From positions 248,001-312,000 of the forward strand of contig NZ_OZ241975.1 of the NCBI RefSeq assembly GCF_965204195.1: DNA of 64,000 nt, in the 5' to 3' direction. The position numbers and the translations under genes were made by a program. Position 1 is the stretch's first letter; every line of letters starts with the position of its first letter. Positions 17,275 through 37,599 of this stretch are shown in pieces. The DNA comes from Poriferisodalis sp965204195 (GTDB lineage Bacteria > Actinomycetota > Acidimicrobiia > Acidimicrobiales > Poriferisodalaceae). Below the pieces are notes generated by a model. It made no database searches and was not told where the DNA came from. It was given only the letters and a program-made list of their open reading frames with translations.

Positions 17275-18159
17275 TTGTTCGTTGGTTGGCTGGGTCCGTG
17301 TGCTGAGCTACTCTGCTTCGCTGATGACCCGGCCCTCTCCGATGACCGATCCGGGGGGGGGGTACCGCGGTCGGGCGGTTGGGTGACGGGTCGCTCTGCG
17401 GTTCGGGTCGGTGTCGCGCTGTCGGTCCTCTTTGCGGGCGGATTTGTCTGGCGGCTGCTGGCAGCGCAGGAGTCTGAACGATCGACGGGTGACCTGTGGG
17501 TGTCGGCCGCCGCGACTGCGGGGGCGTCGACGCCCGTTTCTCATGAGGCGCCCGGGGTGCCCGAGATCGAGCCGCTCATCGAGGCCGGCGGCCAAGGCAC
17601 CATGGCGGTACAGCATGCGCCAGTGCAGCAGTCGTCGGCGGCAGTCCCGCCCGTCGACGACGAAGAGGGCGACGCAGAGGCATCAGCGCCGTCGGAGCCG
17701 GCGTCAGGGGAGTCCTACACATGGCATGACGGCGACCGTGCCCTGGTGGTGCGACTGCAGCCCGATTTGGTGCTCTTGGACGGCGATGTCGTTCCCCGTG
17801 ACGACCTAGCCCCGGTCGGCAGCGATGCCGATAGTGCGGCGGCGCAGAGCGAGGATGGTGCCGCCGGCACCGGCATGGCGCTGGCTGTGTATCGCTCCGA
17901 TGAGGGCGAGCTGATGGCATTGCCGGGCGGTGTGGTGCTGGTGCTCGACCCTGACTGGGACGGTGCGGCGGTCGGTTCGTTCTTCGAGCGCAACGGCATC
18001 GCGGCCGGCCGCACGACGGCTCTCGACTACGTGGCCAACGGGTTCTTCGTTGAGACCCGACCGGGATTGGCGTCGTTGGACCTGGCGAACACGTTGGCCG
18101 CCCAGCCAGGCGTGGAGCTGTCCAGTCCGAATTGGTGGCTGGAGACCGCCACCGATTGA
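17275..18159 (+). CDS. Secreted subtilase-propeptide-like protein, unit 1
   Basis: The coordinates give the open frame (TTG 17275); the likely native start is ATG 17324, one frame off because of the 10-G tract, and GTG 17383 is a downstream alternative. A hydrophobic segment VGVALSVLFAGGFVWRLLAA acts as signal or anchor. It is followed by an acidic, Ala/Ser-rich linker and a C-terminal ~110-residue domain ending ALDYVANGFFVETRP...LANTLAAQPGVELSSPNWW, which resembles the I9-like propeptide found ahead of S8 catalytic domains. Here it is a separate gene, 2 nt before the protease start, so it probably acts in trans as chaperone or inhibitor (inference). Confidence 0.65.
   Translation: MFVGWLGPCAELLCFADDPALSDDRSGGGVPRSGGWVTGRSAVRVGVALSVLFAGGFVWRLLAAQESERSTGDLWVSAAATAGASTPVSHEAPGVPEIEPLIEAGGQGTMAVQHAPVQQSSAAVPPVDDEEGDAEASAPSEPASGESYTWHDGDRALVVRLQPDLVLLDGDVVPRDDLAPVGSDADSAAAQSEDGAAGTGMALAVYRSDEGELMALPGGVVLVLDPDWDGAAVGSFFERNGIAAGRTTALDYVANGFFVETRPGLASLDLANTLAAQPGVELSSPNWWLETATD
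17286..17314 (+). promoter_or_regulatory. Promoter of protease unit 1
   Basis: TTGGCT, a 17-nt spacer, then TACTCT, ending 9 nt before ATG 17324. The same sequence and geometry occur at 26255-26283 in front of unit 2, where homology between the units begins, supporting its function. A transcript from here would start at or within a few bases of the ATG. Confidence 0.6.
17353..17362 (+). repeat. 10-G homopolymer, candidate phase-variation tract of unit 1
   Basis: Ten G, 29 nt after the first base of the predicted leaderless ATG 17324. With 10 G, that ATG yields a 20-residue peptide ending at TGA 17384. With 11 or 8 G it joins the frame of the secreted propeptide protein. The paralogous tract in unit 2 has 17 G, so length has changed between copies. 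Confidence 0.75.
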
Positions 18160-18161
18160 GC

Positions 18162-24286
<6,125 letters not shown>

Positions 24287-24418
24287 CTTCCCGAACTCGA
24301 CGCGCTCCGGGACGCGGTCAAGGCCCACCTTCCCGCCTACTGCGCCCCCCGAGCCTTGGAACTCGTCAGCGAGCTGCCCCGAACATCGCTCGGCAAGACC
24401 CAGTGCTGGCGCATCTGA
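24287..24418 (+). pseudogene. menE 3'-end fragment, copy 2
   Basis: Forty-four codons matching the MenE C-terminus (LPAYCAPRALELVSELPRTS, then LGKTQCWRI and stop). It begins exactly where the homology of the two protease units ends. Roughly 70% of residues match intact MenE. No start and no N-terminal part. Confidence 0.75.
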
Positions 24419-24492
24419 CAACAGCGACCACGCGGTTTGACCCAGGCTCGGGCCGTGTCGTGCATTGCACCGGTGACCGAGTGTTGCATGAT

Positions 24493-24525
24493 TTGGTTTC
24501 ACCGAAATCAAGTTATGCTAACTTG
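24493..24525 (+). promoter_or_regulatory. AT-rich promoter with two inverted repeats before the DUF234 ATPase
   Basis: TTGGTTTC-ACC-GAAATCAA is a one-mismatch inverted repeat. It abuts CAAGTTA-TGC-TAACTTG, a perfect 7-bp inverted repeat (24509-24525) containing a TATGCT -10-like box (24514-24519). The block is markedly AT-richer than its surroundings and ends 23 nt before ATG 24549. A repressor operator overlapping the promoter is likely; the regulator is unknown. Confidence 0.5.
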
Positions 24526-24548
24526 TGCACGAGAGCACAGGATTCTCT

Positions 24549-26051
24549 ATGCACCCCAAACCGAAGAGCCTGCACGACCGTGACGTCGAGTGGCGGGATC
24601 TCGCCGACTTCGTCGCCGCGCATGGCCCGCGGCTGCGACTGGGCCTCATGTACGGGCGTCGTCGATATGGCAAGAGCTACCTGCTGCGACGGCTGACCGA
24701 GACCTTCGGCGGTGTGTACCACTTGGTGTTGAACGAAGGCCAACGGGCTGCCCTGGACAGGTTTGCCCGCAGCGCGGCTTCGCTGCACCCGGGCGCCCCG
24801 CCGGGGCATTTCAGCGACTGGGGCGATGCGCTGTCACAGGTCGTCGACACCCTTGGCGATCGCCAAGACGGACCCCACGTGCTCGTGCTCGACGAGTATC
24901 CCTACCTGCGCGACACCAGCGCAGAACTGGATTCGGTGATCCAGTCCCTCATGGACGAATCGAGCGGCGGCGATCTCGGGGCGGACTGGCGCGCTCCGGT
25001 CTCGATCATCGTGTGCGGCTCGGCCATGTCGGTCATGACCGGCATCCTCAGCGGCACCTCGCCGATGCGCGGACGCGCGAGCCTGGACATGTCGCTCGGA
25101 TCGTTCGACTACCGGCAGTCGCGCGACTATTGGGGCTTCGCCGACGCGGCGATCGCCTTGAGCGTCGATGCAGTCGTGGGCGGCGCGGCCGGCTACAAGG
25201 ACCTCACCGCTGGGGCAGGCGTGCCGCAGAATCTCGACGAGCTCGGCCAGTGGATCTGCGACACCCTGCTGAACCCGTCCCACGCGCTCTTCCGTGAAGA
25301 CGAGTACCTGCTGCGCGAAGACCCCCGGGTGACATCGGAGGCACCGTACTACTCGCTCTTGCAGGCGATCGCCGCAGGCCGTTCCTCCCAAGGGCAGATT
25401 GCCGCAGCGACTGGCCGGGCGTCTAGCGACATCGTCCACCAACTCGGCGTGCTGACCAGCGCCGGCTTTGTCCTGCGCGAAGACGACCTGTTGACCGCTC
25501 GCCGGCCCGCCTACCGGATCGCCGATCCGATCGTGCGCTTCCATCACCTCGTGACACGGCGCGACCGCGCACTGCTGGAAGACCGGCGAGCAGCAGAGGT
25601 CTGGAACTCGTCGACGCGCACATTCCAGTCTCAGGTCTTGGGTCCGCACTTCGAGACGGTCTGTCGTCGATGGGTCGGCCGCTACGCCTCGAGTGCGACG
25701 CTGGGCGGTGCCATCGGCCCGGTTCGGCGGACGCAGGTCAACGACCGTGGACGCCGCCAGTCCTTCGAACTCGACATCGCGGCGATGAGACGGTGGCCTG
25801 ACGGCCGAACGACGCCGAGCGAGGTTGGTGTGCTGGGGGAAGCCAAGCTCTCCGTCTTGGGGACACGAGATCTCGATCGCTTGGACCGGACAGCCGAGCT
25901 ATTGCAGCGCCGGGATGATGTCCGTGTGGCGCCAGACGCCAAGCGGGTGCTGTTCTCCGTTGCGGGATTCGACCCCGAGCTGCGCGATGCCGCCCAGCGT
26001 CGATCCGAAATCGAGCTCGTCGACCTCGAACGCCTCTACGACGGCGACTGA
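24549..26051 (+). CDS. AAA ATPase with DUF234 nuclease-like C-terminus
   Basis: Archaeal-type ATPase of about 500 residues. The Walker A is MYGRRRYGKSYLLRRL (~34-48) and the Walker B HVLVLDEYPYLRD near 110. A winged-helix region sits near 285-320 (SSQGQIAAATGRASSDIVHQ) and a C-terminal PD-(D/E)xK-like domain has FELDIAAM and VGVLGEAKLS near 400-430. The family is common in mobile or defence-associated regions, but its function is poorly known. ATG 24549 is preferred over GTG 24525, which lies inside the operator repeat. It sits alone between two scraps of men genes, between the protease units. Confidence 0.75.
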   Translation: MHPKPKSLHDRDVEWRDLADFVAAHGPRLRLGLMYGRRRYGKSYLLRRLTETFGGVYHLVLNEGQRAALDRFARSAASLHPGAPPGHFSDWGDALSQVVDTLGDRQDGPHVLVLDEYPYLRDTSAELDSVIQSLMDESSGGDLGADWRAPVSIIVCGSAMSVMTGILSGTSPMRGRASLDMSLGSFDYRQSRDYWGFADAAIALSVDAVVGGAAGYKDLTAGAGVPQNLDELGQWICDTLLNPSHALFREDEYLLREDPRVTSEAPYYSLLQAIAAGRSSQGQIAAATGRASSDIVHQLGVLTSAGFVLREDDLLTARRPAYRIADPIVRFHHLVTRRDRALLEDRRAAEVWNSSTRTFQSQVLGPHFETVCRRWVGRYASSATLGGAIGPVRRTQVNDRGRRQSFELDIAAMRRWPDGRTTPSEVGVLGEAKLSVLGTRDLDRLDRTAELLQRRDDVRVAPDAKRVLFSVAGFDPELRDAAQRRSEIELVDLERLYDGD

Positions 26052-26107
26052 GCGGTCGGCAGGCCGAATGATCGGACAAGACGCTGCTCGGTAGCGAAGA
26101 TGGCTCA

Positions 26108-26232
26108 ATCAGCGATGGAAGAGGCCTCGGTAGGCACGGGCAGGTAGCCGCCGGGGCGCAGCACCTTCACGGCTGTCGCTCGATCCCAGCCGCCATTGGC
26201 ATCGAGCCGCAGTGCCACGTCGGCGGGCAGGC
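26108..26232 (-). pseudogene. menC fragment with internal deletion
   Basis: On the minus strand this reads LPADVALRLDANGGWDRATA then VKVLRP, joined directly to GGYLPVP, the MenC terminus. That equals a central piece of MenC fused to its end with ~130 residues lost. DNA is roughly 85% like intact menC. It lies just upstream of the unit 2 promoter. Confidence 0.75.
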
Positions 26233-26254
26233 GGCTGGTGCGTGGATTTGTTGG

Positions 26255-26283
26255 TTGGCTGGGTCCGTGTGCTGAGCTACTCT
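26255..26283 (+). promoter_or_regulatory. Promoter of protease unit 2
   Basis: TTGGCT, 17 nt, TACTCT, then 9 nt to ATG 26293; a duplicate of the unit 1 promoter. Confidence 0.6.
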
Positions 26284-26321
26284 GCTTCGCTGATGACCCG
26301 GCCCTCTCCGACGACCGATCC

Positions 26322-26338
26322 GGGGGGGGGGGGGGGGG
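26322..26338 (+). repeat. 17-G homopolymer, candidate phase-variation tract of unit 2
   Basis: Seventeen G inside the frame of ATG 26293. With 17 G that frame ends at TGA 26452-26454 after 53 residues. With 16 or 19 G it joins the propeptide frame. One extra base shortly after the tract, relative to unit 1, changes which lengths are in frame. Confidence 0.75.
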
Positions 26339-26359
26339 TACCGCACGTCGGGCGGCAGG

Positions 26360-27136
26360 GTGACGCGTTGCTCTGCGGTTCGGGTCGGCGTGGCGCTGTC
26401 GGTCCTCTTTGCGGGCGGATTTGTCTGGCGGCTGTGGGCCGCGCAGGAGTCTGAACGATCGGCGGGCGGCCTGTGGGTGTCGGCCGCCGCGACTGCGGGG
26501 GCGTCGACGCCCGTTTCTCATGAGGCGCCCGGGGTGCCCGAGATCGAGCCGTCCGTCGAGGCCGGCGGCCAAGGCACCATGGCGGTACAGCATGCGCCAG
26601 TGCAGCAGTCGTCGGCGGCGGTCGCGGCTGTCGGCGACGAGGAGGGCGAGACAGAGGCGTCGGCGCCGTCGGAGCCGGCGTCGGGGGAGTCCTACACGTG
26701 GCATGACGGCGACCGTGCTCTGGTGGTGCGGCTGCAGCCCGATTTGGTGCTCCTGGACGGCGATGTCGTTGCCCGTGACGACCTGGACCGGGTCGGCGGC
26801 GATGCCGATAGTGCGGCGGCGCAGAGCGAGGCCGGCGACGCCGGTCCGGGCCGAGTGCTGGCTGTGTTTCGCTCCGATGAGGGCGCGCTGATGGCATTGC
26901 CGGGCGGTGTGGTGCTGGTGCTCGACCCTGACTGGGACGGTGCGGCGGTCGCTTCGTTCTTCGAGCGCAACGGCGTCGCGGCCGGCCGCACGACGGCTCT
27001 GGACTACGTGGCCAACGGGTTCTTCGTTGAGACCCGACCGGGATTGGCGTCGTTGGACCTGGCGAACACGTTGGCCGCCCAGCCAGGCGTGGAGCTGTCG
27101 AGTCCGAATTGGTGGCAGCAGACCGCCACCGATTGA
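26360..27136 (+). CDS. Secreted subtilase-propeptide-like protein, unit 2
   Basis: Paralogue of the unit 1 propeptide gene. From GTG 26360, the only start available in the assembled frame (a TGA at 26294 blocks it upstream), it encodes 258 residues: hydrophobic segment VGVALSVLFAGGFVWRLWAA, acidic linker, and the propeptide-like C-terminal domain ending LANTLAAQPGVELSSPNWW. Substitutions relative to unit 1 cluster in the linker (residues ~70-170). The likely native start is ATG 26293 if the G tract loses one base. It ends 2 nt before the protease ATG. Confidence 0.65.
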   Translation: MTRCSAVRVGVALSVLFAGGFVWRLWAAQESERSAGGLWVSAAATAGASTPVSHEAPGVPEIEPSVEAGGQGTMAVQHAPVQQSSAAVAAVGDEEGETEASAPSEPASGESYTWHDGDRALVVRLQPDLVLLDGDVVARDDLDRVGGDADSAAAQSEAGDAGPGRVLAVFRSDEGALMALPGGVVLVLDPDWDGAAVASFFERNGVAAGRTTALDYVANGFFVETRPGLASLDLANTLAAQPGVELSSPNWWQQTATD

Positions 27137-27138
27137 GC

Positions 27139-33273
<6,135 letters not shown>

Positions 33274-33354
33274 CCCCCCACTGATTCACCCCGGCCCACG
33301 GGCTGAGCTGCGCGCCACGGCGCAGCAGACGGTGATCTGCTTGCGCCGTGTTGC

Positions 33355-33372
33355 TTACTGAACGTTCGGTAA
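33355..33372. promoter_or_regulatory. TetR-type operator candidate before the S1 protease
   Basis: TTACTGAACGTTCGGTAA is an 18-bp palindrome with one mismatch, the form bound by many TetR/AcrR repressors. It lies 68 nt before the protease ATG, beside a TTGCTT that could serve as -35. The rest of 33300-33430 holds no gene. Confidence 0.5.
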
Positions 33373-33439
33373 GCTCACGGCCGCGAAATGCTCGTGGCGA
33401 GCCGTCTCGCCCGCGCCAGTGGCTCGAAAGGAGGGCACC

Positions 33440-34840
33440 ATGGGCCACCGACACCCCCACCGCCCCCAAGCAGCCAGCGGCGGCCCGTTAGGCCGGGGAG
33501 CACGGCAACTGCTCGCCGTGCTGGTTGCCGCAGCGGCGCTAGGTGCGCTGCTGCCGACAGCCGCTCACGCCGCGTCCGCTCCTGATGACGAGTCCGCGAC
33601 CCACCCTGTCGTGGCCTCATACGCATCTGACTATTCGGTCACCTACGCCGAGGCACAGCGGCGTCTGGAACGCATTCCCCAATTGCAGGAGATCATTGCA
33701 TCGCTTCATGAACTTGAGGCCGACCGTCTGGCCGGTTGGGGCCTTGACCACAGAGGCGCGCTGACCGCGTGGGTGTTGCTCACCGGTCACCAGCCTCCCA
33801 GCAGTCCGACCGCTGCAATCGCTGCCGCCCATGCTGATGTGGAGATCCGCACCGGTGCTGCCTCCACCTTCGCCCAGTTGGTCGCCGCTCAGGACCGGTT
33901 CGGCTTCGGCGAGGTGGTCGGCCCGGTCGGCAACACCGGCGCAGTAGACAGCGATGCAGCATTCAGTGACGCCGTCACCCACACGGGTATCGACCTGCGC
34001 GCCAACGCTTTGGAGATCGGCATTCACACGGCGAACGTTCCAATCGCCCCCTCGGTGACTCCTGGAGGGGAACTGCCTGACGACGTTGGCCCTGTCGGAT
34101 CCACTGGAGAGAACAGCCAACGAGACGCCGCAGTCCTGCGCAGTGTGCGAGTGCTCTTGGCTCCACACATTGACGTCAGCTTCGACGTTGTAAGTTCGGA
34201 ACCCCTTGTAGACGAAGTCGCATTCGAAGGCGGCCGCAGCATGGGCACATGTACCTCAGGGTTCACAGCCATCCAGAACGGAACGGGCCGCCAGGGCATC
34301 ATCACAGCTGGACATTGCCGCGGCCGGTCTCGCCAGACACAAGGCGTGACGGTTGCGGAGGATGTGCGACATTGGCATCGATTCGTCGATGCCGCCTTGT
34401 ACCTGATACCGCAGGGCCAGAACCACAGCGTCACGCACCGAATCCGATGCAACACGGACCTGCTCCGACCCGAGACGTGCGCGATTCTCAGCATCGGACC
34501 CAACAGACTGCAGATGAATGGCCACTACGTCTGCCACTTCGGAATTGGTTCGGCTGCGAGCTGCGGCACAGTTGACAACGTCAGTGTTCGGCCGAACCCT
34601 TCGAGCGGCTGTGACGTAAATGGCACAAGCTGTGCAGCGGTCTTCGTCCGAGCTACCGGACCTGACATGCGTTCGTGCAGCGGCGACAGCGGCGGTCCTG
34701 TCTACAGCTATTCAGCCGCTTATGGCATCCACAAGGGCAGCAATAGCGGGAACAATTGCGACAGGCCGAATACGAAAATCTATTTCAGTGCGATTCGAAG
34801 GGTCCAGAATTATCTTGATGTCTCGGTCGTGACGGGTTGA
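33440..34840 (+). CDS. Secreted trypsin-like (S1) serine protease
   Basis: Protein of 466 residues with a signal peptide (to about residue 37, PTAAHAAS), a ~190-residue N-terminal pro-region and a chymotrypsin-fold domain. The triad is visible as TAGHC (His), FVDAALY (Asp) and CSGDSGGPV (Ser); paired cysteines suggest disulfides. ATG 33440 follows AAAGGAGG (33427-33434). It carries no CWB2 repeats, so it is probably released. It closes the surface-protein island next to menH. Confidence 0.85.
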   Translation: MGHRHPHRPQAASGGPLGRGARQLLAVLVAAAALGALLPTAAHAASAPDDESATHPVVASYASDYSVTYAEAQRRLERIPQLQEIIASLHELEADRLAGWGLDHRGALTAWVLLTGHQPPSSPTAAIAAAHADVEIRTGAASTFAQLVAAQDRFGFGEVVGPVGNTGAVDSDAAFSDAVTHTGIDLRANALEIGIHTANVPIAPSVTPGGELPDDVGPVGSTGENSQRDAAVLRSVRVLLAPHIDVSFDVVSSEPLVDEVAFEGGRSMGTCTSGFTAIQNGTGRQGIITAGHCRGRSRQTQGVTVAEDVRHWHRFVDAALYLIPQGQNHSVTHRIRCNTDLLRPETCAILSIGPNRLQMNGHYVCHFGIGSAASCGTVDNVSVRPNPSSGCDVNGTSCAAVFVRATGPDMRSCSGDSGGPVYSYSAAYGIHKGSNSGNNCDRPNTKIYFSAIRRVQNYLDVSVVTG

Positions 34841-34933
34841 ATCACCCCGGTCTTGGTGGAGGCCTGTGGGGGTCCCCGTCACCGGCCTGCCAGTTGCGGC
34901 AAGGCGGGCCGGTGCGCTGCTGACGACCGGATA

Positions 34934-35740
34934 TCAGCGTGCTGCGAGGTGCCCGCGGATGGCGCGTGCGCAGTCGTCGGGGGCTTCGAGATGCGCGGCG
35001 TGGCCGGCGCCGGTCAGGATGGCGAGATCGCTGCGCGGGAGCAGGTCGTTCATCTGGTGGCCGATCTCGACGAATTTGGTGTCCAGTTCGCCGCACATGA
35101 CCAGCGTCGGCACGTCGAGTGCGTCCAAGCGATCCCAGAGCGGCGTCATCGAGCCCGTTCCGGCGGCACGCAGCGAGTTCGCCAGCCCGGCGGGATCGGA
35201 GCGCAGGCGCTGATCGATGGACGCCTGCCATGCCGCCGAGCTGAGGCTCGCTCGGAGCGGATCCCACATCGGCAGGTCCATCCATTCGTCGACGAAGCGG
35301 GTCAGGCCGTGCTCCTCGATCCGATCGGCGAGCGCCTGATCGGCCCGGCGACGCAATGCACGCTCCGCGACATCCGCGATGCCGACGGTGGCGCTGATGA
35401 GCGTCAGTGACCTGCAGACCTCCGGGTGGGCCGATGCCAGCGCCAGCGCCACCCGGCCGCCCATCGAGTAGCCGATGACGTGACACGGCCCGTCAGCTAC
35501 GCCAGATGCGAGTGAGGCGACTGACGCTGCCATAGCCTCGACGCCATAGGGCGCGAGGTCGACCGGGGAGGGACTGCGACCGTGGCCGACGAGGTCCACG
35601 GCGATGCACCGGTAGCCATCGAGACGGTCCGCCAGCGGCGCCATCGCCTCAGCACTGCCAGTAAATCCGTGGAGGACGATGACCGGCTCGCCGCTGCCCC
35701 TCGTGGCGACCGCGAGTTGCACGCTGCGGTGCTCGCTCAT
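34934..35740 (-). CDS. menH: SHCHC synthase-like alpha/beta hydrolase
   Basis: Alpha/beta hydrolase of 268 residues, probably 2-succinyl-6-hydroxy-2,4-cyclohexadiene-1-carboxylate synthase, the step after MenD. It shows VIVLHGFTGSAEAM, the nucleophile elbow GYSMGGRVAL, and the His region GAGHAAHLEAP. ATG 35740 starts the domain cleanly. It lies downstream of menD, with 148 nt of sequence holding no recognisable gene between them. Identification rests on context as well as motifs, since the fold is common. Confidence 0.8.
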   Translation of the reverse strand: MSEHRSVQLAVATRGSGEPVIVLHGFTGSAEAMAPLADRLDGYRCIAVDLVGHGRSPSPVDLAPYGVEAMAASVASLASGVADGPCHVIGYSMGGRVALALASAHPEVCRSLTLISATVGIADVAERALRRRADQALADRIEEHGLTRFVDEWMDLPMWDPLRASLSSAAWQASIDQRLRSDPAGLANSLRAAGTGSMTPLWDRLDALDVPTLVMCGELDTKFVEIGHQMNDLLPRSDLAILTGAGHAAHLEAPDDCARAIRGHLAAR

Positions 35741-35888
35741 GGCAGCACGCGGTGCGCCACAGCGCCGCCTGCCAACCCGCGGGTTGGGCCGGACTGGCGG
35801 CGGCCGATGTTCGCTATCTGGGTAGCGGTTGCCCAGGCGTCTGCGAACTCGGCATCTGCGCCGGATTGGCGGGATTGTTGCCTCGGTG

Positions 35889-37034
35889 TCAAGGTTCTGC
35901 GGTTCCGCTGCCGCCAAGCGCCATCTCGGTGGCGGCCGCGATGCGCCGGTGCTGATCGCGGTTCGCATCGGCGTCGATGTCGATGGTGATGACACGCACG
36001 CCCCGATGTGACCCGGGAACGGCCAGCAGCGCATGCAGCTCGTCACACGTACCGATGTGGTGGTGCTCGAAGCCCATGGCCGCGGCGAGCCCGCTTGCGA
36101 GCTGCGAGCTGCTGTGCTCGGGAGGCGTCGTCAGCAGCCGGTCGAATGCTTCAGGGTCGATGAGGCCGTAGGCAGGCAGGAACGAGAAGATGGTGCCGCC
36201 GCCGTTGTCGACGACTACCACGGTGAGATCCGGCCCGCCGGGACCAGCATGGGTGCCGGACCCTGGGTCGAACGTGCCGAGCAGCCCGCCGAGATCGTGG
36301 CGGAATGCCAGGTCGCCGACCAGCACTGTGGTGGGGGTGCCTGACGCAGCCACGCCGGTCGCAGCCGAGATCACGCCGTCGATGCCGCTCGCACCCCGGC
36401 TGGCGTGCACTGCCAGCGGCTCAGCCCGAGTTCGCAGGAACGAATCGACATCGCGCACGGGCATCGAGTTCGACACGTACAGCGCGTGACCCGCCGGAAG
36501 GCTGCGCCCGAGTTGGCGAGCCACACCGGCTTCCAGCAACGGCTCGGCGTCGAGCACGCCGTCGATTGCGGCGCCGGCGTGTGCATCGGCGTCGGCCCAC
36601 CGTTGCGCCCACCTGGATTCCGGGGCTGACAGCGTGCGGGTCGCGTCGGCCACGGCGTCTGGTCCGATCGTCAAGTGCAACGAGACGCTGAAGCTCGCAT
36701 CGGTCCAGGTGCTGGCCGGATCGACGAATGCGAACGCCGGGCGGTGCCGCTCGATCCACAGCCTCAGCGGCTTGGACGTGGGCGCCCCGCCGATGCGCAG
36801 CACCGCGTCCGGCGGCTCGGCGTCCGCCCACGCCGTGCGCAGCAGCAGGTCGTGATGATCGGTCACCACCACACCATCCAGTTCACGCCGAAGCTGCGAG
36901 CAGGGCTCAGCCAGCAGCGGCCACCCACTGGCCCGGCAGAACGCGGCCACAGCATCCGCCCACCGATCCCCGTCCCACATCGGCCCAGCCACCACGACGC
37001 CCCGCTCGTGCGCAGCAGCCCATTCGCTCAGCAC
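35889..37034 (-). CDS. menD: MenD C-terminal part (SEPHCHC synthase), split gene
   Basis: The central and ThDP-binding domains of MenD, 381 residues from GTG 37034. It begins VLSEWAAAHERGVVVAGP and includes the cofactor region GDLAFRHDLGGLLG and VVVVDNGGGTIFSFLPAYG, all well kept. The N-terminal part is encoded in a different frame just upstream, overlapping by 7 nt. The ~40-residue linker normally present between these parts is missing. Either two polypeptides form the enzyme, or a deletion/assembly error broke the gene. Confidence 0.75.
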   Translation of the reverse strand: MLSEWAAAHERGVVVAGPMWDGDRWADAVAAFCRASGWPLLAEPCSQLRRELDGVVVTDHHDLLLRTAWADAEPPDAVLRIGGAPTSKPLRLWIERHRPAFAFVDPASTWTDASFSVSLHLTIGPDAVADATRTLSAPESRWAQRWADADAHAGAAIDGVLDAEPLLEAGVARQLGRSLPAGHALYVSNSMPVRDVDSFLRTRAEPLAVHASRGASGIDGVISAATGVAASGTPTTVLVGDLAFRHDLGGLLGTFDPGSGTHAGPGGPDLTVVVVDNGGGTIFSFLPAYGLIDPEAFDRLLTTPPEHSSSQLASGLAAAMGFEHHHIGTCDELHALLAVPGSHRGVRVITIDIDADANRDQHRRIAAATEMALGGSGTAEP

Positions 37035-37591
37035 GGCAGCGGCTCCAGCGGCTCCCGGAACGGCACGTTGAGATGGACGGGACCGGGATCGGCGCCCGTC
37101 GCCTGCTCCGCTGCTCGCGCTGCCGCCGCACCGAACCACCGCGCGGCCTCGTCGGGTGGCAATTCGGACGCCACGGGGGTCTCGCAGAACCAGCGCACAT
37201 GGCTGCCGTAGAGCCGGTGCTGGTCGATGGTCTGCCCCGCTCCCCAGTCCCGCAGCTCCGGCGGCCGGTCGGCGGTCACCACCACCAGCGGCACACCGGA
37301 GTAGTGGGCCTCGACTACCGCCGGCAGGTAGTTGGCCGCTGCCGTGCCCGACGTGCACACCAGCAGCACCGGTCGCCCCGAGCCCTTGGCCAGCCCGAGC
37401 GCGAAGTACCCGGCCGACCGCTCGTCGATCCGCACCCAGGTGCGCAGCTCGGCAGTGGCGTCGACGGTGAGCGCCAGCGGCATCGACCGTGAGCCCGGCG
37501 ATACCACCGCATCGGTGACGCCCGCAGCCACGAGTCCCTCGTACAGCGAGCGGCAGGCCAAGTAGGCGGCATCGTCGCCGGAGATCTGCAT
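37028..37591 (-). CDS. menD: MenD N-terminal part, split gene
   Basis: The pyrimidine-binding domain of MenD, 187 residues: VTDAVVSPGSRSMPLALTVD, the ERSAGYFALGLAK region with the ThDP-activating glutamate, and TSGTAAANYLPAV. It ends PVHLNVPFREPLEPLPC then TGA. ATG 37591 lies 8 nt after the menF stop. The stop is embedded in the start of the C-terminal part (GTGCTGA), a coupling-type overlap. Confidence 0.75.
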   Translation of the reverse strand: MQISGDDAAYLACRSLYEGLVAAGVTDAVVSPGSRSMPLALTVDATAELRTWVRIDERSAGYFALGLAKGSGRPVLLVCTSGTAAANYLPAVVEAHYSGVPLVVVTADRPPELRDWGAGQTIDQHRLYGSHVRWFCETPVASELPPDEAARWFGAAAARAAEQATGADPGPVHLNVPFREPLEPLPC

Positions 37592-37599
37592 GCTGCTGC

